Shown piece after piece: positions 11,586-24,551 of a DNA stretch of 64,000 bases. The DNA lies in contig JADNRV010000022.1 of assembly GCA_015499995.1 (NCBI GenBank), positions 310,001-374,000 of the forward strand. The letters run 5' to 3'. Origin of the DNA: Flammula alnicola. Taxonomy: Eukaryota; Basidiomycota; Agaricomycetes; Agaricales; Strophariaceae. The number at the start of each line of letters is the position of its first letter. The first letter of the stretch is position 1. The notes beneath the pieces were generated by a model. It ran no database searches and was not told the DNA's origin. It was given only the letters and a program-made list of their open reading frames with translations. The translations under genes and the position numbers were made by a program.

Positions 11586-13110
11586 ATGAGCATTTTCAGA
11601 TCCTCCATTGCCCACCTCAGGCTTCTGCTACCAACTCCGCACTCGCGTATCCTTCACACAGCGTCTCTAAGTACTGTTTCTCGAGCCCTGAAGATAAATT
11701 GCGCCCGAGCCATGTCGAATAACTCTGGGCCAACTTCTCCAAACGCTGCATCATCGAGTGCGGCGATAACGTCCTCAACTCCTCCCCAACCACAAGTCAT
11801 GTTCCCAGTTTCCCCTATACCTCCAAATCCTCTTGGGGAGGGTAAATACATAAAGACTGCTGCTGCGCTCATAATTGGGTGCGTTTATTTCCTAAATTCT
11901 GTCTCTCTCGAAAATGACAGAACCTTTCCTCAGGGACGAAATACTCAATGGCAAAACTCTCGACCGAAATTCCCACTGCTTTGCACAATATTGCTTTGAG
12001 CAAGGAATCGACCTGTACGCCTGTATACTCACGGAATATGAGAATCTTGTTGACGAGTCCAGTGGACTGACTCCAGGAAGCGGATAGAAGTCATTGCAGA
12101 CAACGAAGAGGAAATGTATGTCCCGTCTTTCCTACTACTCTCTTGCCGTGAAAGCTCATTCCAACGTAGAATTGAAGCCAGCAGAAGGCTGGTTAATAGA
12201 TACGACTTTGTCGTTACAAGCGGAGGAATTGGTCCCACTCATGATGGTACGTCATCCTGCTTCAGTCGAACTCGACTTTGCAAACACAATATTCTAGATA
12301 TCACCTATGAATCTCTTGCTAAGGCGTTCAACCAGAAACTCGTTCATAATGATGAGACTATTCGGCGGATGAGGGAGATGAACAGGCACCGGAAATGGAT
12401 TGGCACACAGAACGCTCAGCAATTAGCTGCAACGAATCGTATGGCGCTATTCCCAGAGAATGCAGAGGTTATCTACGTTGGAGAAGACATTTGGGTGGTA
12501 CGCTGCACTCTGACCACTCTGTCTCTTCCCAACGTCTGATGGCATCTGCCTTGCTACTTAGCCTGTCGTCCGCCTGGAAGGCAAACTATGCATCTTCCCC
12601 GGAATACCTGCATTATTCCAGAAGATGTTGTACGGTCTCACATCATTCATTCCCCTTCCTCCCAAATACGAACGTCCGCTGAGAATACAAATCTTCACAG
12701 AGTACGTTCTTTGCTCTTTTGACTACAGAATATCGTTTTAATTCGAATTCAATTTTAGACGTCCTGAATCCATGATTGCTCCATATCTGACAGCGCTACA
12801 AGAGCGTCTGAAACCACACAGAATTCAGGTCGGATCGTACCCAGTGCTCTACAAGGGTGTCTTCGTCAGTTTGATCGGTCGCGACTTGAACCCCGGTGAC
12901 GGTGACAGCAAAAGCGGAGGGAAGATCTGGCTCGCGGAGGTTGCCAAGGAGGTGGAAGAAGAGATAGGAGGTAAAGTGGTCAGCGAGGAGGAGGTCGCAG
13001 CGCAGAAGATGCAACCTCCTGTTCTTGATTCAGCACCTCCTGAAAAGAAAGCAGATGAACCACCAGAAACCTCTAACGCTGACGATCAGGTGGAGAAAGC
13101 TAAATATTGA
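11586..13110 (+). CDS. Molybdopterin-binding-domain (MoCF/CinA-like) protein, probably mitochondrial
   Basis: Six exons splice without a break. After the leader the protein reads AAALIIGDEILNGKTLDRNS, FVVTSGGIGPTHDD, NRMALFPENAEVI and LCIFPGIPALFQKML. This is the MoCF_biosynth fold shared by MogA, CinA and the N-terminal half of eukaryotic FAD synthase FLAD1; TSGGIGPTHDD is the phosphate-binding signature. There is no partner MoeA or PAPS-reductase-like domain, so this is the stand-alone fungal form; hydrolysis of a nucleotide-type substrate is only an inference. The first 42 residues (MSIFRSSIAHLRLLLPTPHS...) lack acidic residues and are rich in Arg and Ser, which suggests mitochondrial import; a second Met at 11712 would give a form without it. 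The tail is acidic and Pro-rich. Confidence 0.88.
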
Positions 13111-16100
13111 ACTTGATTAGTATTTTGGTTATTTTTACCTTGCTGGTTTCCTGTGTTTTATTCGAGCCTCTTCACCCTATAGAATTAGTGAAGTCTTTCT
13201 GTTCTCGAGTGCGTTGTAAGCAACGACATAGGCAAAACATGGATCTTGAGGAAATGTGAAGCGGGCCGAGACACCCGTGCAATGTTGAACTCGAATTCTA
13301 TTCCTGCTACCGTCTTCACCTTGGATATGTGATCAACTCTATACATTTCTCATCTTACGCGGGTCTGTTAGATTTCCTTATACTCATCGACATTCAGAAC
13401 CTTTGTGCCCGTTCAACAAAAATAAAAACGGCAATCCATCTCAATCCGCGGCGGCGAACATATGCATCTTCCTGTGAGCGTGAGCCGCTTATATCTCGAT
13501 TCTCACTTACCATCTCCTTATCCTGAAACGTTAAACAGTGCAATGATGAACCTTCTTCAATCTCAAGTATCATTTCCGGTGTTGCTACCCTTCCTTCGAC
13601 CGTCTTACCGCCCGCTGGGATTCGAGTGGTTTCCTCACGTCATGAGAGTGGCCAACATCAGAAGCCGGTAATCTCACATCGTCAAGAGAGCGCAGGACAA
13701 CCCGACTCCAACGCGTTGCCCAACTTCCCGACAATGGTCCACGACAATACATACTCATTTGAAGTACCATTCCTCGAAAGTCGTAAAGGCGTTGTGATCT
13801 CGTGCTGGTTGCTACGCGGTAACACCAGAAATTCGTTCCCTCCTATGACCCATTGACTGGCACTTATTTCCATTTTGCTCACATACGGTTGCTCTGACGC
13901 TCGTTTGACATGTTCGTCTTCCTTCTTTTTCGAAGCGAGCCGACAGAACAGCCAATGTAAGCGACGGTCCTCGTTCTTTCATTGGCCGCGGGAGATCCTC
14001 GTGTAACGGCGTCCAGCCCAAAATTTCCTTCACTCTCCCAGAAATGTCATCGGTAGGAAAGTGACACTGGCATATCACGACATACCAGGGCCGTATATGT
14101 CTTCCTCAGTCGGACCCTTTGCGTCCATCTTGTTGTTAGATCTCGCAGACTCTCTGAATCCTGTGTCGCGGCAGACATATGCCCCTCTACCAGCGTTCCA
14201 CTATCTGATTGGCCAAACAGCGTAACACTGTTGCACCATGTAAGTGCCTCCCACACAGTCGGGCCCGGTGACTTGCGATGCTCATGTTCTTTTTTTCAAC
14301 GCTCTGCTTCAGGATGGGAGGTCTCCTGACATAGTGTGACCAGCTAACTAACGGGGCAAATCTCTGAAACAACAAGCCCGTCTCTTCCCGCACTCTGAAG
14401 TGGCTTGTGTCAAATAGACAGGATCTAAAGTAAGAAACAATCAGTATAAAAATGCCCATACTTCTCTTCTTCTCATCTCAACATGTCGTAGGCATAAAAA
14501 TACGTCTTCGCTACACACAGGCTCAGCCCCAGATAGTGCAGGTAGCAATCTCCCCCACCGCATACCGCAGGCTCGTGGTCGTCCCAAAATAAGTGACGCC
14601 TTGGCATGCCAGGTTTTCAATGTCCCGGCGCGTGCCGACTGTTAGACCTGCCATATCCTTGCTCGTCTGACTTTTAGTCCGCGGAGGAGACGATGTTGTT
14701 AGTGTCACTCGGGCATTGACACCATATGCTACCGCAGGACTCGTGGACGCCTGAAAGCTCCTCCATACAGTTGTCTCCGACTCAACAATGCCCGAACTTT
14801 CGGCACTCAGATGGAAGCGAGCAGTGAAGGGACGGGAACGGGATATACATTGCACTACTCACACAATACTCCGCGCGGGTACTAAGGCGGGCTCGGTAAG
14901 TCCTCTGCTTACGACGCCGTCTGACAGGCTGCACTAACGAAATCTATTACGATAAGGTTCAGTACACAGCAGTTCTGAGTTATGTAATTACATACGCCTC
15001 AAGGTTTCCGGGAGATCGCCCATCTCCATCGGCTGGCCTACTGATGACTCCCTGATGATTGGTCCAAGATTCCACGAGAACCACCTAACAAAAAGCCGCT
15101 GCACAAGCTGAACTTGAGGCTCAAACCGGCCGTCGGGCCTCAGGTCAGGACGACGCTGGAAACAAATGGATACCGGGGCCCGATCCATGACGCGCCATTG
15201 GTACAGGCGCGAAACACGGTCACGCGCACACACCGATGTTGCTGATCACCGGTTGGCATGATCAGGAGAGAGGGACCATCCTATCATTCGTGCAAGTTGA
15301 CGCCTACCAGGTGTCGCACGTAGCACGTACGCCCATCCCTAATTTTGATGATTTCTGTCTTGTAACGACTGACTAGGGATTGAATCTTGATCCTTCATAG
15401 ACATATCCATTTCCAGCAGATGTTTAAGAGCAGATTCCACGCATTGTCCAAGTAATCCCATCTGCACTCGACAGGGAGCCACAGGCTCAAACCTGCTCAA
15501 ACCCAATCTACTTTTGAAGTGTCATTTTGACAGCGCGACAAACCATCTTATTTACGTACCGCCATCCCGAGGCGAACTGGGTCGGGCGCATGTTGATTCT
15601 GACCAAGTTCCCAGGATTACAAGGCCGCATCCGCATTCCCATTCACTGTCATGATATTCTAATGTCTGTTCTCGTCGACGTTTTGTACAATGTGTTTCCA
15701 GTGGCGCACATACTGGACGTAATCACGTTATTGTCCACCAATAGAGTTCTCAATTTTCTATGATGAAATTTGTCATAACTCACAAGCGAAAGGTCAAAAT
15801 ATATGTACAACGGTGGGACTCGAGATGGTTAACATTGGCTTCGATTCTTCTTTACTCGCATTCGAGAAGGACAACAAGCGCTATTATAGGTATACTATTG
15901 TAGGTATCTTCGGACGTGGTATTATATACTTTGAATTTGTATGCTAGCTTTCGAGAGAGATGAAAAGAGTCAAGGGAGCGAGTGTACACGAATAGTAGGA
16001 GAGAGAACCAAAAAGGACAAACAAAAAAAACAGGACGCGAGGTGTAGAAAGCAGAAGAAATTACAACTACATAGACAAGTAACATATTTCTGTAACAGAC

Positions 16101-17062
16101 ACAGCGACAAACATTTATTTAATCTCACGAAAAGAAGGGAAGAGAATAAGCACAGAAAAAAATGTGTTGAGACAATGAGAGTGGGTCTTTACTTGTTATT
16201 CGGTTCAGGAATGGCATGGCTGTTATTATCCGAGCCAGGAGGGTGATTTTGTTGGTTGTTACCGATATGGACGACTAGATAAGGGAGACGGAGGGGTGCC
16301 GAACGAAAGGTGGATGATGAGAGAGACGAAGTAGGACAAATGTGACAGCGACTAACATAGAGAGCGGATGAAGACAGGACAGACAGGATGAGGAATTCGA
16401 ACTCCAGCAAGAAAGGGCGGCGATTGTGTTGGTGTTACCTAACGTCGACTAGTGCGCGAGTACGCTATGACGTCCGGCAGTGACATCGATAATGACGAGA
16501 ATGACAATGACGATAAAAAGGAGCGACAGTGTGACGATGAGCCTTGAGGGTAGGTACCAAGTAGGGGTGCTGATTAGTGATGGGGAAGTGATAGGGTATT
16601 AGGATGGAACCAACAGGGGTAGGGGCGATGTCAGGTAGGCAGGTCGTGGGGAGTTTAGATGGAGGTAGGAGACAAGATTACAGTAACAGCCGAAGTTAAC
16701 GAGGGAGAGTTGAGTTATAGACTGTTGTCGTTGTCAAAAATAGGGAGTCCACAGCGACAGCGGGGACGCGCGCAGAGGACGGAGAGGCATAGGAACAGAG
16801 TCACCAAGAAAAGACAGACAGGCACGAAAAGGAGGGCCGTAGGACGGACAAAAGCCGCGCTCACGACAACCCAACTGATCACAACCTGTCTGTCGCACAA
16901 CGAAAAAACTCCCAGTGGCCATGCTCGCTCGTGTCCGTGGAAAGTTCCGCCAACACGATCGGGAGGTATGAGTGATCGTCCAGCACTACGACCACCACAA
17001 ACGTCGACGATCGGCTCCGCGTTATGTGTACGAGGCAAACGCGTCCACAGTTTTGCATGCCG
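13111..17062. other. 4-kb region without a confident gene
   Basis: The longest stretch here without a recognisable gene. Several minus-strand frames look slightly protein-like: 13812-14078 (DDISGRVKEILGWTPLHEDL), 14047-14256, 14523-14855 and 14988-15233 (QLVQRLFVRWFSWNLGPI). They could be exons of one unrecognised or decaying minus-strand gene, but I could not join them with convincing splice sites. From about 15,850 the sequence is purine-rich on the plus strand (GGAGACG, AGGGAGAG tracts) and resembles the 3' flank of the homeodomain gene. Confidence 0.4.
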
Positions 17063-19544
17063 TTATCCATGACAGTCACAGAACCGACAGCGAATCCGCA
17101 TAAGCCCCGTTGGACTAAATACCGCGACGTACTCCATTTGCTGTTGCTGCTGTATATCGTTCGGATATGCGTCCGAGAGGGACGAATACCCCGAGGAGTT
17201 GTACGCTACCTCCTGGCTGCTGGTTGCTGTTGCTGGTGGAACATGTGGTTCCTGGTGCTGCTGCTGTGTGGTATAGTAGGACGCTTTATCCTGTTCGGAC
17301 ACGCTTTGATGTTCGCTGCCATTGTATGTCAAGTACTGCTCCTGTCGAGCCGTCTGCTGCTGGCCAAAAAAAAAAAAGAGAGAACAGATTAGTATATCAA
17401 TTTCCACATGCAGACAACAGAAGCAGAAAAAAAGGAAGACTACTCACCTGTTCAGGTTTGCTCTCCAGAGCGAAAGCTAATTCGCTGGAGGTGGAAATGG
17501 GAACGCTTGGAACGCGAATGGTGCGGTGGGTCTTGTGTATGTGGGCTCTGGGTGTCGCCGGGCGAAATGGTCGAGGTAGGCGAGGGATAGGAGGCTTCGA
17601 CATCATGCTGCTGCTGCACCTGCGGGTGTTCAAGCTGTTGATGCCGCTGCTGATGGTGATGGATATCTCCTGCAGCAACCAGCTTGACGCCTTCGGCCGG
17701 GTTGACGAATGTGTACTCATCGTGTGGCGGATATGCGGGCAGCCCAACAGAAGTCTGCACGTGCTCGGGCTGGTTACCGACATCAAGTCCAGAGAGCATT
17801 CCGAGGAAGTGCCCAGACGCACTGCAGATGGAAAAAAAATTGAGAGTCAGTAAGCACGCTTGCACACCCCGAAATTAAAATGTACAGAAAAAAAAAGCAG
17901 AGGAAATTTGAATTGAGCAGAACAATCTTTATCAACGTACCAAGAGTCTCGCCTCTCCTCTGCCAAATTATGATCCACAGCCGGTCCTCCAATTTCAGCA
18001 TAGTACGAACTGTTGATGCTGGATTCGCTTGTAGCAATCGAGGCTATAGAGCCAAATCGCGAGTAAGCATCGTAGGAGGGCGACGTCGCGCCGTCCTCGT
18101 CGTGTTCTTCCCCTCGGAACGTGAACGACCTCAGAGAATCAGGCGAGTTGCGCTCGCTATCGCCTGAGCTGGGAGACGCCATCGAAGGCGTGCTGGCAGC
18201 GCCAAAGGAGAAACCAGGGGAAGGCAGCGGCCCAGGGATCGGCGACGCAACCGGGCGCTGCGAGACGGCGTACAGGTGATGGTCAGGCAGCGAGGCTCTG
18301 ATAACGGCGTTGTACGGCGTGAGAGGCGACGGAGACGGGGACTGGTGCGTTCTGGACATCACGGAGAAACGACTGGCGCGCGAATCCATAGACAGGCGGC
18401 GCGTGTTCCCATGCAGGGGCACTGATGCAAAGCTTGTTGATACGCCACGTCGCTGGTGCTGGGGAAGGGGGTATCCATAAGGCTGCCGATTAAGCTGATG
18501 ATGGCGAATACCATTGCCGCTGCCGGACAATGCAACACCGAACCCTGGGCCGTACACAGCGGTGTTCTTCGCTCGCGCAAAGCTCGCGAACGGATTGGAG
18601 GCTAGTCGCTGTAGACTAGCATCAACCGAGCTCCGACGAAGGAGCGGATCGAAAGCATCTATCACAGGATTCGCCGACGATGGTTCGGGTTGAGGGAACG
18701 CGGTGGCCGGGAGGGACCCTCTGCGGTGGGCGTACAGATCGGCGTTGCTGGTGGCGCTCGACGAGAGGAACGTGTTAGTCGGAGGGCGGATGGGGAAGGT
18801 CGCGCTGTCAGGAGGGGGTTCGACTGGAGAGTTCTGCCATGAGAACTTGGTGGCATCAGTGATGAGATGCAGTTGGGGTGGGGAGGTGATGATGGAAGTT
18901 GGGCTTCGGCTGCTGGTGGGAGAGCGAGAAAACGCGTCTCGCTCATCGGAAGAGTCACGATGAAGGGGCTTTCGCTCTCGTTGCTCGTCTCGCCTTCGAT
19001 AACGAGGGAACCAGGAAATTCTTCCTCCTTGAGCCCATCGATGGAAGTCGAGTTTGAAGACCCTGGCCTTTCGACAGCGGGCCTTTCCCTCCTTTTACCT
19101 TCTCCTTTGCACGCCTGGAAACCCCGCATGAACGGATGAAAAGAAAGAGTAAAAAATAGAAACCAACCGGTTCTGGAACCAGACCTGCGACGCGTAAAGT
19201 TGAAAAATAAGCGAAAAAAGATAAGTAGATGAGCGCGGGTTAGCGCGTACCTGGACGCCTCTCGGTGTCATGTCCAGCTGCAAGGCGAGCTCGGTACGAA
19301 GGCCGGCATTGGGCTTTGTATCCTTTTTGAAGATGGCTTCGAGGACCTTGAGCTGTGCGCTGGTTGTCCTCTTGCGATGTTTCACTTCATTTGGGGTGTA
19401 GGGGTAGAAAGCGCGAAAGTCGACTGCTGCGGGGTCGTGTGGGTTGTGGACGAGGGTTGGGGGGTAGGGAGGGTTTTGGTAGCCCATGGGAGGGGCGGAC
19501 AGTGGAAGGAACGTGTGGTTGTTGGGAGAACGAGTGTGAAGCAT
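17063..19544 (-). CDS. Homeodomain transcription factor
   Basis: Homeobox protein. The homeodomain begins about residue 37 with KHRKRTTSAQLKVLEAIF, continues through KPNAGLRTELALQLDMTPRG, and ends in the recognition helix VQVWFQNRRAKEK. An intron interrupts VQ|VWFQ and a second splits WFQNR|R. Downstream is a long Ser/Pro-rich region with ARRxS-type phosphosites (e.g. RRSSVDASLQRLASNPFASF) and a Gln-rich tail (QQQHQ, DIQQQQQMEY), the usual form of basidiomycete homeobox regulators, some of which control fruiting-body development. Two junctions do not resolve: between RAKEK (about 19,105) and the frame carrying SSDERDAFSRSPTS (about 18,960), and near 17,500 between SKRSHF and SSELAFALESKPEQ. 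Each is either a missed short intron or a one-base error. Confidence 0.83.
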
Positions 19545-20261
19545 GTTATAAGTAAAACACCAGAAAACAGCGAAAAGAACGGCGATGCAAACTAAACCAG
19601 TTTGTTCAACAAACCGTGTTGCCAGGAACACACAATCCTTTTCTGGTTAGACTACTATAGTCGGCATCTCGACAATTTATTGTACACAACCTTATGATAG
19701 GCTTTTATATTCACGGTAGGTAGTAAGTAGTATATAGTGCGATGTGTGTAGACAAACCAAGTCAGGATTAAAAAGAAGCAATGCAAGTGCGAGCGATGGA
19801 CAGCAATGACAAGCGCGACAAAAGGTGAAAGGTATCATAGGTGATTCTAAGTGGGCATGATGAAAGTCATAGGTGGTCATAGGTAAACGGGGAAAATGCA
19901 ACAAGGCCGACGGAGTGGATGCAGAGGGGCATGTACTTAATAATAATATGCAACAGAAAGAAGACGAGCAGAGGAAGAATTAGAGTAACAGTCAAGGGGA
20001 CGATAACTCGAACCCAAAACTAATACCAAGCCAAAATAATAAAGAAATATCCCAGCAAAGAGAAGAGTGTCCCAATGGAAAATTCGTGATTCGATTCGAA
20101 GGCCATCCTGGTCGTTTTGATATCGTCGTCGACGCTCTTGTCCCTCTGGCAATGTGGAGAAAGAAACCTCGAAGCGGCAACGGAACTCCAAAAGAAGAAG
20201 TCGCACAACCTTAAGCGAGGCCAAGGTTGTTGTAACGTGAGCGTGGGGGCTTGAGGTGCAT
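19545..20261. other. Intergenic region upstream of the homeodomain gene
   Basis: Both flanking genes are on the minus strand, so this holds the homeodomain promoter and 5' UTR and the wee1 3' UTR. The frames at 19,937-20,443 are unstructured. No repeat was seen. Confidence 0.5.
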
Positions 20262-23200
20262 TTAGAGGCTCGTGTCCATAGCGCCCTCTTCTCGATCCAA
20301 GATATCTTCCAGAAAACCAATCGGCACTCCTGCCAGAGGCGACGCGCCCCATGTACTCCTCCCCTCACTCCGCAGTGCATCACGCATGCTGTCCATCGCC
20401 TCTCGCGCGCGCCGGACAACCGGATGACCACACACCTCCTCAATGGTCAACCTCATCGCCGGCTCGGTGCGCATCATATTCCGAATAAGGTCTACTAGCT
20501 CGGGGCTGTCGTCCTCCAGATCGACCTGCGAGAAATCTTCCCTTCGCAGCCGCTGCCAGCCTTCCCCTCTGTTGAGCAAAACGACAAGACAGAATCAGTT
20601 CACTTTGAACATAACAAAATGCACCGGTGCGGGCCGCGAGGCCCGCGGACCCGCAAACAGAAAAATCACTCAACTGGTCAGGGACGACAATGTTCGATGC
20701 GGTTTCCAAGATCGTCATTCCAAAGCTAAGATCAGACACGACGTGAGAAAACCCCACCGTGAACACCGTTCAAACCGTGCGACTCACCTGAACATATCGG
20801 CAGCCTTGCCGTATCGTCCTTGCAGGACTTCGGGCGCCAGGTATAGCTTGTCCCCTTCGCGCTCGAAACCTCCACTGCCACTGCCTTCCCCCTCACCACA
20901 GCCCGAGGCAGAGGAGGCAGCGCCCGGAGCTGTGTCGGAGGCCGCTGCTGGTCGGGGCCACAGAGACGCCATTCCAAAGTCGCCGATCTTGAATCGGCCC
21001 TCTTTCGTCACAAACACATTCGACGGCTTCAAGTCTAGGTGAATCACCCCAGAATCGTGAATGAATCGTAGACCCTGCGAGAAAGAAGCAACAAAATGAT
21101 GGAATATAATCAGCCTCGGTGGGACAAAGGAGGGGGAACCGAACATGATTAATTGCGTATTGCGTGACTTACGTTACTCAGATCGGCAATGATCTTCCAC
21201 ACCCGCGCTTCATCCAATCGCGGGAAGACTCGCCCATACTCCCACAAGAATCGTGCGAGGTTGCCCGATTCGCAAAGTTCAGTGCGTATGTATAACGCTT
21301 CGTCTTCCTCCCAATTGTCTATATATGCCAAGACATTGGGATGGCGCCCATCGGCATACTGAGCTTGAGCGGCTTGTGACAGATGCTTTAAGATATCAAC
21401 CTCTTCCCGCAATCGGAGCCTAAAAGAAAACACCCACAATCAGCACTGAATGTCATAGCAACAACGGCGAATGTTAAAAAAAGAGGAAGCCAAAAACAGA
21501 AACGACACACAACCTCGGAACGAGGTAGCTTGGTGAACGGGAGGCAGAAGTCTCCGCCACAACGATGCAGCCATGTGTCCAAGATAGACACATACGCAAA
21601 GATAGTAGCCAAAAGCAAATGAGAACATACCGATGTTTAGCCCCTTCGAACCGTTTTGACTTCTTGATAGCGTAAACCTCGACGTCGTCACCTGTCTTGC
21701 TTTGGACTTTGATGACCTTGCCAAACTCGCCGCTGCCGATCTCTTCGATCTCTTCAAAGTCGCGTTCAAAGCGCCCGGGCTGCTCCTCCTCTGCGAACGA
21801 ATCCGACAATCGTCGCCCGACAATTGTTGGTCTTGGGCCCAGATGACGTGTACCACCTGCGGTGTCGACAAGACTACTCCGTCTGAAATCCGTCGGTGAA
21901 TTGAGGGTGGTGACAGAGCTATTCGACGATCCAGAGGTAGATCGGGACGATGTCTGGTTGAGCGCATCGCTCGAAGGAGAAAGACGGAGAGGTATCCTAG
22001 GCTTAGGGAGCTGCCAATCTGTCAATCAGAAAGACAAAATGAAGAGAAAAACAATTCAGTAAAAATATTCGAATGTCATCGTAACAAGAACACAGTGAAT
22101 AAAGATTCCTCTCACCAATTCCTTTGCCTCGGGTAGGTGTGTTCGTAAGAGACGCTGATTCGCTACCACTCGAAAAGGCACCACTGCTGCTCCTTCGCAT
22201 GAGCCAACGATTACGGGGAATCGCAGATACGCCATTCTTGTTTGTAGGCGGTGGCGGTTGACCCAGGCCTAGACCCACATACTTATCGCGACGCGCACTA
22301 GGGCTATATTCCTCTTCTTCCTCCGTGTCCGTATTTTGACGATCGCTGTTTAATATGGCAGCTTTCGAACCGACAGGGAACGCAGCTGGCATACTCTTGC
22401 GCGGTGCCTTCTTGAACTCGCAGTCTTCTCGCAGGCCGACCTTGGACGCTACAGCGCTTTGCCACGGACGGTCGTTGCCAAAGTAGCTTATTCGCACTTT
22501 CTTGACAGGTGTACCAGGGATTTTCTTGGGCATGGTCGAGCCCTTGGACGCGGCTGCAAGGGTCTTCATGATGAACGCATCAACGTCAACGCTTTCGCTG
22601 CCATAAGGATGCGTGTCATCTGCTCCATTCACAAAGACAGTCGAAGTTGGCCAGCCCGAGAACCCGTCCGGAGTAACTCCTGGAGTAACAAGACCATCAT
22701 CGGAGCAGATGGAGCCAACGCTTGTCGAGGCTTTGGGCATCACATTAAGGAGGTCTCCACCAACACTAGACCCAGTGGATGGCATGTCATCTTCGTCGCT
22801 AGTTAGCGATGACTCGCGAGGTTTGTACTTCATCGGCAGAGCGGCCTTTGCAGGCGAAGGCGTGTTTCGGGTCACATTCAACACAAACGAATCATCTCCC
22901 GCGAAGAACATATCTTCATCATCCACGTCAATGCTGTCTCGACGCGTCTCGTCCGCAGGGCCGAACGGAGACGACCCAGGCGAAGGTGAAACGCCTCGCG
23001 TCTTGTTCCACACATGCAGCTCAGTTACACTGCTCTCAGGACCGGCATAACTGTGTCGGTTCGCTAAGTTTGGACGCTGGGTCTGTGGTCGCAGAATAGG
23101 AGCAGGACGGGCAGCTGACAGGCTACTACTATTAGTGCGAGTTCGGGTCGTGGGGCCTAGAATGTTATTCGTTGCGGAGATCGCGGGGCCGAAGAACAGA

Positions 23201-24551
23201 GTAGCGGCGCTGACACTCTCGATCCTACTTAGAGGTGGCCGAGGAGGATAGGCTGGATGATGAGCTGCATTGGGACGAGCGAAGGTGGGGCCTCCGCTGA
23301 TCCGACTTCGAGGACGAGGGGAACCTGCCTCGGAGGAAGAAGAGGCAGAGGCCGGAGAGGCACGACCACGGTGAGCTGTCGAGGGAAACACGACAGGGCC
23401 ACTGTGCCTTGGACGGTTGTTCCCAACTCTACCTGGAATTCCAGTCTGTTTCAGTGCATACATTAACGTTAGTGTTAATTCGGCTCTCAAGAATAATTCA
23501 AACGTACCTTGATCGGCGACTTGGGAGGCTTATAAGATTGTTCAAGTAATTCAGCAGAGAGAGGTCTAGAACGGGCCCGACGTTTGGTAACATGTCCACC
23601 AGGAGAAACTGCTTCTGCCACTTCTTCCTTTTCTTTGCCTTTCGGAAGAGGTGGAGTGAATACGAGAGATTTGGGATGCTGTCCTCCTTTTCCGCTCAGC
23701 CTCGGCTTGCTGAGGAACAGGGCACTGCCCGGCTCGTCCTCGTCCATCTCACAACCTGAGTCGTTCGGGGCTCCGTCAAACTCATCATCATCACTTGGGC
23801 CATGATGATCCGTAAGGCGCAGTCGTGTCAACGTAGCTGTCTGTCGTTTGAGGTACGCATCAGTTTCAGCTTTGGTTTGAGGGGTCCGTACGGTGAACTT
23901 TGGTGCTGGGAGGGGAGCGAGACATTCAAATGCCACCAATGCGTCACCCTCTTTGGGCTGGCTGATCTTGAGCGGAGTGAGATTGTTCGGACGAAGAGGC
24001 GTAGTAAGTGGTGTCGATTTACGTTTGGTGCCAACACCGACACGGGTAGAAGCAGTCAGTTCCGTAGGTGGCACAACTGCACCAAACAGCGTATTTGTGG
24101 ACTTTACTGCAAGGGCCGGGCGACTGGGCGCGCGGTGGCCTTGCTTGACGGGCGTTAGGAGAGGCTGGGACGTGGAAGTAGTGAAGAACGGCGTGAAAGA
24201 CCCCGAAGCCGAAACCGTAGACGAAAGGAAGATGGAGCCCTCCTCATCGTCCGCAGTTATAGGCTGCGGCATTGTGGCATAGAATGGGTTAGAGAAGTGC
24301 GCCAGCGCAGGAGAGTTGTACGGAGATTGGAGCTTGTCATCACTGTCGTGAACATGAGTGGCATTCGTGCTTATTGGGAAGAGCGGTCGCTGTCTAAGCG
24401 GGGAGGGTGTAAGCATCGGGGAGTCGTATGGCTGTGGGTTTGATTGGGGAGGAGTGCAGTGGCGACGGTTATAATTGGGGGACATGGCCATGCCTGAGAC
24501 GCATGGCGTATTTCTGTGGACGTAAGGCTTGGTCGGCGTAGACACGAGCAT
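20262..24551 (-). CDS. wee1: Wee1-family protein kinase (mitotic inhibitor kinase)
   Basis: A regulatory region of about 800 residues rich in SP/TP sites precedes a C-terminal kinase domain: ATP loop IGSGEFGKVIKV, lysine in EVYAIKKSKRF, catalytic loop GVIHLDLKPSNVFV, DFGMA, LYLAPEVLQGRYGKAADMF, then SFGMTILE and DFSQVDLEDDSPELVDLIRNM. The DLKPSN loop, GMA after DF and PDQGEGWQRLR are typical of fungal Wee1, which phosphorylates Tyr15 of Cdk1 to hold cells before mitosis; the regulatory SP/TP sites are typical Cdk targets. All seven exons join in frame. The activation segment carries an unusual insert of about 26 residues of Ala/Ser/Gly/Glu between DFGMASLWPRP and GFEREGDKLYLAPEV. The start at 24,551 is the first in-frame ATG. 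Confidence 0.92.
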
